Source: a virus
Length of the DNA stretch: 44,555 nt
Reading direction: 5' to 3' (one strand)
Virus record (IMG/VR): IMGVR_UViG_3300008266_000108
Span: 1 to 44,555 of that record
Under the pieces are notes generated by a model. It saw only the letters and a list, made by a program, of their open reading frames with translations. It did not search any database and had not been told where the DNA came from. The first letter of the stretch is position 1; every line of letters begins with the position of its first letter. Shown piece by piece: positions 40,255 to 44,555 of the stretch. Position numbers and translations under genes: made by a program.

Positions 40255-41688
40255 CTACTCCTTCTGTGTCGTCAGGTCTGCCGGAACCGGATCATCGGGC
40301 GGCGGTGGGGCTGATGAGGCATTGGCGAATTGCAGACCGCGGGCGGCGGCGCTCTGTCGCTCTGCTGCGATTTCGGCATCGAGCTCCTCGATATCGAATC
40401 CGCGCTCGGCCACCGATTGCGTACGGCTCTTCAATCCCGCGTCAATCTGGACCTTCTCGGCATTGGCGTCCTTCAACGGGTCCAGCCATTCCCAACGCGG
40501 CGTCAGCCACTGAACCCGACGCTTCAACGCATCCAGACTGACGCCCTCTTCCAGAACCAGCGCGCCGGACAGCACCGCGATGTCGCACCATTTCCGCCAG
40601 ACCGCGCGGTTCATTTGAAAGACAAGCACGGCGTGCTGAAAGGCCTCGATCCGTTGCTTGAAGTCGATGCGCGCAGCGCGCGTATTTCCGTAATTGGCGC
40701 GGACCATGTCGCCGCTGCCCGAGGCGTAAGGTACGCCCAGAGCCGAGAAGATCTGCAGCAATGTCCGGTACTGGAACGGCTCATAGGATTGTCCGACATC
40801 CGCCGGGGCCGAGAACTTGATGTCTTCTCCAGGCTCAAGATCGGCCATCATACCAGGTTCGAGATCGATGGATCGGCGGCCCGATTCCATATCGGTCGTT
40901 TCAGCCAGATCGAAAGGCGCAGTGTCGGGCGGGGGACGCGTGATGAAGCCAGCATACATTGCCGCCGTCTTCTTTCGGTCTAGTTCTGCGTCGTCATAGG
41001 CATCGAGAAGAAACAATTTCACGATGGCTGGCGCATAGCGTGAGACGCCGCGAATCTGACCGCCGTCCATCGGGTCCATGACGTGCACGACTTCGCCCGC
41101 CGGCGTCGCCCTCTGGCTCAGTGCGGTGCCCTCGTCGGTCGTATCGTCTGGATGCCGGCTGTAGAAATGATAGGCAGTTCTCCTTCCGATGCCGTCAAAT
41201 TCGATACCCTGGCGGATGGTCCCGCCGCCATTGCCTGTAAGGGCTGGCCCGACAGGCAGAAGTTCACTTGGCAGGATCTGCAGCTGCAGCGGAACAGTTA
41301 GCCCGTCGCCCGGACGACGGGAGCGAAACCGGATAAATGCCTCGCCAGCGACGAAATGCTCGCGCGCCACTCGCCTTTGTTGCCCGTAGAAATCGGTAAT
41401 GCCTTCGGCATCGGACTCATCGGTCCAGTCTAGCCAGAGTTGCTGGACCCGCCGGCGGAACGCCGCCGAGCCTGTCGTCACGCGCGGGATGATGCCGGCC
41501 CCGACAGACGCAGCGGTAAACACTTCGACCGCTTGCGCCGCGTACCCGTTGTTGCGGACAAGATGGCGCGCGCGCGCAGTGATGTCCTTGCCCGACGCCT
41601 TGATCAGCGCGTTGATGTGCAGCCGGCTAGGCTGGAAATTGCGCAGCCGCCGCGACCCAGCTGCAGCTTCAAAACCGCCGGGGATCAT
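40255..41688 (-). CDS. Portal protein (lambda B family)
   Basis: 477 aa. The N-terminal DITARARHLVRNNGYAAQAV, the stem region with IRFRSRRPGDGLTVPLQLQI, and YASGSGDMVRANYGNTRAA are typical of lambda-type portals. It follows gpW with TAA directly before ATG. The portal forms the DNA entry ring at one capsid vertex. Confidence 0.9.
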   Translation of the reverse strand: MIPGGFEAAAGSRRLRNFQPSRLHINALIKASGKDITARARHLVRNNGYAAQAVEVFTAASVGAGIIPRVTTGSAAFRRRVQQLWLDWTDESDAEGITDFYGQQRRVAREHFVAGEAFIRFRSRRPGDGLTVPLQLQILPSELLPVGPALTGNGGGTIRQGIEFDGIGRRTAYHFYSRHPDDTTDEGTALSQRATPAGEVVHVMDPMDGGQIRGVSRYAPAIVKLFLLDAYDDAELDRKKTAAMYAGFITRPPPDTAPFDLAETTDMESGRRSIDLEPGMMADLEPGEDIKFSAPADVGQSYEPFQYRTLLQIFSALGVPYASGSGDMVRANYGNTRAARIDFKQRIEAFQHAVLVFQMNRAVWRKWCDIAVLSGALVLEEGVSLDALKRRVQWLTPRWEWLDPLKDANAEKVQIDAGLKSRTQSVAERGFDIEELDAEIAAERQSAAARGLQFANASSAPPPPDDPVPADLTTQKE

Positions 41689-41907
41689 TTAGAGACCCTT
41701 GCTGGATGATGTGTACAGAAACCGGCGGCGGGCGACCGGAATGGGCTGCGAGGCGGCGATGCGGCGCTCTAGGTCTGAAATCGCCGAGGCCATCTCAGCG
41801 TCGCTGCCGTATTCCATCGAACGTCCTTGATAGGTCGCTTTGCGGATACCAGTTGCGCGAGCTTTCATGAGCGCGCTGAGCGCACCCTGCATTTCGCTGA
41901 CATTCAT
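41689..41907 (-). CDS. Head-tail joining protein gpW
   Basis: 72 aa. MNVSEMQGALSALMKARATG, then SMEYGSDAEMASAISDLERR, matches gpW in length and pattern (lambda W is 68 aa). It closes the portal and starts the connector. AGAGG precedes ATG by six bases. Confidence 0.85.
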   Translation of the reverse strand: MNVSEMQGALSALMKARATGIRKATYQGRSMEYGSDAEMASAISDLERRIAASQPIPVARRRFLYTSSSKGL

Positions 41908-41916
41908 GTGTGCCTC

Positions 41917-43971
41917 TTACAGGTAGGATGAACGGCTGATCCGCCGGCCTTGCTGTGGCCGAGCCACACTCCCCTGAACGGTAGTGGCCTGAGCGGAAGG
42001 AGAAGCACGGCCAGGGACATCAGCAGGCTTGGTCATCATTGGACCGGGTCCGAGCAGGTCGCCCTGCACGGGGTCTGGAACCGCACCCCGCTCAGCTGCC
42101 AGTACGCGCCACCGCTCAGGAGTGTATCGGTCAAGACCAATATGCCAGGCTCCGGCACGAGCCATGACCCAAAGGTCCAATGCTTCATTGGCAACGTCGC
42201 GCTTTTTCTTCCACTGCTTCTTGATGCGGCCGTCACGGGTCGCAACGTCCGCCAGATACTCGGCTGTCATCTGTCGCACATAGTCGCGGTCGATATCGTC
42301 TGACAGGCGGACCGCGCCTGGCGGCCATGTGCCGTCCGCATTTGGTCCGTCGATTGTTTTGCGCAGCCCGGAATACAGCAGACTCTTCAGCGGAAACGTC
42401 CCCATTGGGTACAGCATTGCGCCGCCCTTGATTGGCTTCCCTTTCCAGTTCACGTCCACTTTCTTGGGCGTTCCCAGCATCGGCAGCAGGTGGCCATCCA
42501 GTCCGTTCGTCGCGATGACCCGCGGCCGCCCCCGAGTGAACGCATAGACGGCATGGCTCTTATAGCCGGAGTCGACACACCAGATTTCTACTGGCCAGGT
42601 TCGGCCGCTCGGCATCGCATAGGTTCGAGGCAGGATCGCGTCTATCAGTCGCCAAGTCTCTTCCGAATCCGGATCGCCCTCGACGATGCCCTTATCGACG
42701 AGGAACGAAGTAAGCCCCGCGCCCCATCCCCACACCGCCCACTCCAGGCGATTGCTCTGCACGTCGACCGCGCCCGTCAGCACCAGCGCCCCCACGGGCA
42801 TCGCGCCCAGACGGTACGGTTCGCGCCGCAAGAACAGCATCTCGTCGTCGGGCGCCTCGCCCTTCTCCTCGAACGCCTCGCCCAGTATCTGCTGGCTGAA
42901 CACCCGCTCAGTCAGATAATTCCCGACGCTCTCGCGATAGCGCAGAATGATCTCGTCCCAGCTCACAAAGGGCGAAACGACCTGCCACACGTGAAATCCG
43001 GGCTGGCGGCCCGCGCTCGCCCGATTGCGGAGGTGAGCGAACTCATCAGCTGAGACGACATCGCCTGGGCAGCCGTCTCCTGAATAGGTCTTTAACCACC
43101 CATCCGGCCTGACCATCCTCCGCTTGGCATGATGCTCGATCACACAGCCATGTGCGGGGCAGGCCAGATAGGCAGCCGGCGATCCGGCGTCCGCCTCCCA
43201 TTTCAGGTACTCGAACCGCGGCAGAAAATACGCGCCGCAATGCGGGCAGGGCACGTAAAACCGTCGCTGGTCGCTTCGGCTGTAGGCCTCTGTAATCCGG
43301 CACGCGCCCTTCACCCCTGGAGTCGACACCTGCACGCGCTTCATCGCGCGATTTGACCAGGCCAACGTGCGCGCCAGCGCCATCGCGCCCGGGTCGCCGC
43401 GGCCGTCCAAGTCGTCGGGGAATTCCGTGACCTCCTCCAGCAGGACACGCTTGACCGAAATCATCTGCAACCCTGCAGATGCGTTCGCGCCGGCAATGGT
43501 GATCGAAGCACCCCTGAACTTTTTGTAGAACACCGACGAACCCTGTTCGTCACGGCTGACCAGCCGCATCATCCGGGCTCTCAAAGCAGGCGTCGCATCG
43601 AGCATCGGCGAGAGCTTCAGGCGGTTGTACTTCTTGGCCTCGTCCAGCGTCGGCAAAACGATCAGCATCGGGGCAGGGTCGTCGCAGATCCCATAACCGG
43701 TGAAATTCTCTCCCACAGACGACTTGCCGATCTGCGCGGCGCCCATGAATGCGACATCGGTGCTCGGGTCCTGAAGACCGCAGCAATCCATAGGCTCGAC
43801 CAAGTAGGGCGCCAGCTCGTTCGACCAGCGGCCGGGCTGGGGCGAGCCTGAATCCGGCGAGACGACGCGCTCCTCTTTTGCCCACTCCGATACTGTCCGC
43901 TCGCGCGGCGGCGTTAGGCCCTCGATAATCGCTGCCCGAACCGTCGCCGCCCCGTCCGACAGGCCGATCAT
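41917..43971 (-). CDS. Terminase large subunit, GpA family
   Basis: 684 aa. The ATPase P-loop MGAAQIGKSS (76-85) is the variant form of GpA terminases, with the acidic Walker B in RVLLEEVTEF. A zinc-ribbon-like stretch (CPHCGAYFLPRF, then CPAHGC) lies at about 235-280, and the nuclease domain has TGAVDVQSNRLEW. GpA enzymes make staggered cuts at cos, which agrees with the terminal repeats. Its ATG overlaps the small subunit stop (ATGA). Confidence 0.92.
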   Translation of the reverse strand: MIGLSDGAATVRAAIIEGLTPPRERTVSEWAKEERVVSPDSGSPQPGRWSNELAPYLVEPMDCCGLQDPSTDVAFMGAAQIGKSSVGENFTGYGICDDPAPMLIVLPTLDEAKKYNRLKLSPMLDATPALRARMMRLVSRDEQGSSVFYKKFRGASITIAGANASAGLQMISVKRVLLEEVTEFPDDLDGRGDPGAMALARTLAWSNRAMKRVQVSTPGVKGACRITEAYSRSDQRRFYVPCPHCGAYFLPRFEYLKWEADAGSPAAYLACPAHGCVIEHHAKRRMVRPDGWLKTYSGDGCPGDVVSADEFAHLRNRASAGRQPGFHVWQVVSPFVSWDEIILRYRESVGNYLTERVFSQQILGEAFEEKGEAPDDEMLFLRREPYRLGAMPVGALVLTGAVDVQSNRLEWAVWGWGAGLTSFLVDKGIVEGDPDSEETWRLIDAILPRTYAMPSGRTWPVEIWCVDSGYKSHAVYAFTRGRPRVIATNGLDGHLLPMLGTPKKVDVNWKGKPIKGGAMLYPMGTFPLKSLLYSGLRKTIDGPNADGTWPPGAVRLSDDIDRDYVRQMTAEYLADVATRDGRIKKQWKKKRDVANEALDLWVMARAGAWHIGLDRYTPERWRVLAAERGAVPDPVQGDLLGPGPMMTKPADVPGRASPSAQATTVQGSVARPQQGRRISRSSYL

Positions 43972-44510
43972 GTGTCCTGCGCCGCCAATTGCTCGACGAA
44001 CCGCGACAGCATCTCCCTGTTCCGTCGCACGATCATAGCCGCGGCGCTGGCCATGCCGTCACAGGCCAGCAGCCGCTCGGCGAATTCCATGTCCGGCGTC
44101 AGCAGCCCGTCGCGCAGGCCTTGCGCCGCCGCCGCCACCGCGCTGCGCACGTCGTCCGCCTTGACCAGCTGGCCCAGCTTCTCCGCCAACTCCAGTTCTA
44201 CAAGCTGCGCGCGAGCTTCCTCGTACTTGCCCTTGGCCGCTCGCGCCGGAAGATCGGTCACCGTCGCCATCCTGGGCGCCGGCGTGTCCAGATCCATCTG
44301 CGGCGCGGGCGTCGCGGCCGGATTGTCCGACCGGTGCGCCAGGTACTTGTCACGCCAGACTTTGGTCTGACCGTCCACCGACACGCCAAGCTCGGGATAG
44401 CGCTGCACATAGCGCGTCACCGTTGACGGGTTTTGTCCCGTCAGTTCCGCCATGGCGCGAACGCCCACCAGCTGATCGGGCGCAACACGCTGCGCAACAG
44501 CCTGTTGCAT
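43968..44510 (-). CDS. Terminase small subunit, Nu1-like
   Basis: 180 aa. N-terminal winged helix (VRAMAELTGQNPSTVTRYVQ, about 18-37), then a long helix with KYEEARAQLVELELAEKLGQ, the Nu1-type dimer region. It would bind the cosB side. Only 45 bases separate it from the end of the molecule, fewer than in lambda, so its binding sites may lie partly inside the gene. Confidence 0.85.
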   Translation of the reverse strand: MQQAVAQRVAPDQLVGVRAMAELTGQNPSTVTRYVQRYPELGVSVDGQTKVWRDKYLAHRSDNPAATPAPQMDLDTPAPRMATVTDLPARAAKGKYEEARAQLVELELAEKLGQLVKADDVRSAVAAAAQGLRDGLLTPDMEFAERLLACDGMASAAAMIVRRNREMLSRFVEQLAAQDT

Positions 44511-44555
44511 GGTTTGCGAACCCCCTCACTAGCAAACCCAAACGCCTCGCCGCCC
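44511..44555 (-). other. cos: cos site, left-end half, with inverted repeat
   Basis: Read on the minus strand this is the left end: GGGCGGCGAGGCGTTTGGG and on to the terminase start. The first nine bases equal the lambda left end. GGTTTGC (44511-44517) and GCAAACC (44532-44538) form a 7-base inverted repeat that could be a small-terminase (R-type) site. The outer 11 bases (44545-44555) repeat positions 1-11. Confidence 0.8.

Noticed and set aside
20056-44510. Gene transfer agent rather than phage
   Set aside because: The presence of cI, cro, integrase, excisionase, primase, helicase and a cos site with GpA terminase indicates a functional temperate phage.
1-44555. CRISPR array, tRNA genes, insertion sequences
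   Set aside because: No regularly spaced repeats, no recognisable tRNA arms and no transposase motifs were seen by eye on either strand.

Overview
The window reads as one complete genome of a temperate, lambda-like siphovirus of a high-GC alphaproteobacterium. The host assignment is an inference from GC-rich codon use and the style of the proteins; a sphingomonad or relative is plausible but not proven. Both ends carry the same 11-base sequence (1-11 and 44545-44555). Joined on the minus strand, they rebuild a cohesive-end site that closely resembles the lambda cos as I remember it: TACGGGGCGGCGA across cosN, and TATGGGTCCTTCCCGG with the cosQ heptamer GGGTCCT. The small and large terminase genes start 45 bases inside the right end. 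The window is therefore probably the packaged linear molecule, not a slice of a chromosome.

Layout. (1) 258-8810, minus strand: early/replication operon reading left from a Cro-like gene through small proteins linked by ATGA overlaps, a winged-helix regulator, a CHC2/Toprim primase, a degenerate methyltransferase and a P4/D5-type helicase. One AT-richer plus-strand membrane-protein gene (2796-3647) interrupts it. (2) 8822-11214: immunity region with a LexA-like CI repressor, three 17-bp operators, a thermonuclease-like protein, and a leftward membrane protein and lipoprotein that look like lysogenic-conversion genes. (3) 11215-15065, plus strand: a second operon behind two more copies of the same operator, with two small proteins, an XRE-ParB fusion, a small membrane protein, an excisionase-like HTH protein and a tyrosine integrase; an attP candidate follows. 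(4) 15263-20055: accessory region with a single-chain nuclease-methyltransferase restriction-modification protein (AT-richer, with a C9 tract), small genes and a long intergenic stretch. (5) 20056-20965: a Mu Com-like zinc-finger gene overlapping a DNA methyltransferase gene. (6) 21278-22755: lysis genes. (7) 22821-44510, minus strand: tail fibres, tail tip, tape measure with a G/GT frameshift pair, tail tube, connectors, major capsid protein, decoration protein, S49 protease, portal, gpW, terminase. The order follows lambda from terminase to J.

How it fits together. CI can bind operators at both the cI/cro intergenic region and the ParB-integrase promoter, so lysogeny, integration and the ParB-like protein are probably co-controlled. 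On the circular molecule the early leftward operon runs through cos into the terminase and head genes, as late transcription does in lambda. Three methyltransferase-type genes, one fused to a nuclease, point to heavy investment in DNA modification and superinfection defence. The least expected signals are the lambda-type cos, a parS-like site with unusual codons inside the primase gene, a 13-bp near-palindrome present five times, and the Com-methyltransferase overlap.
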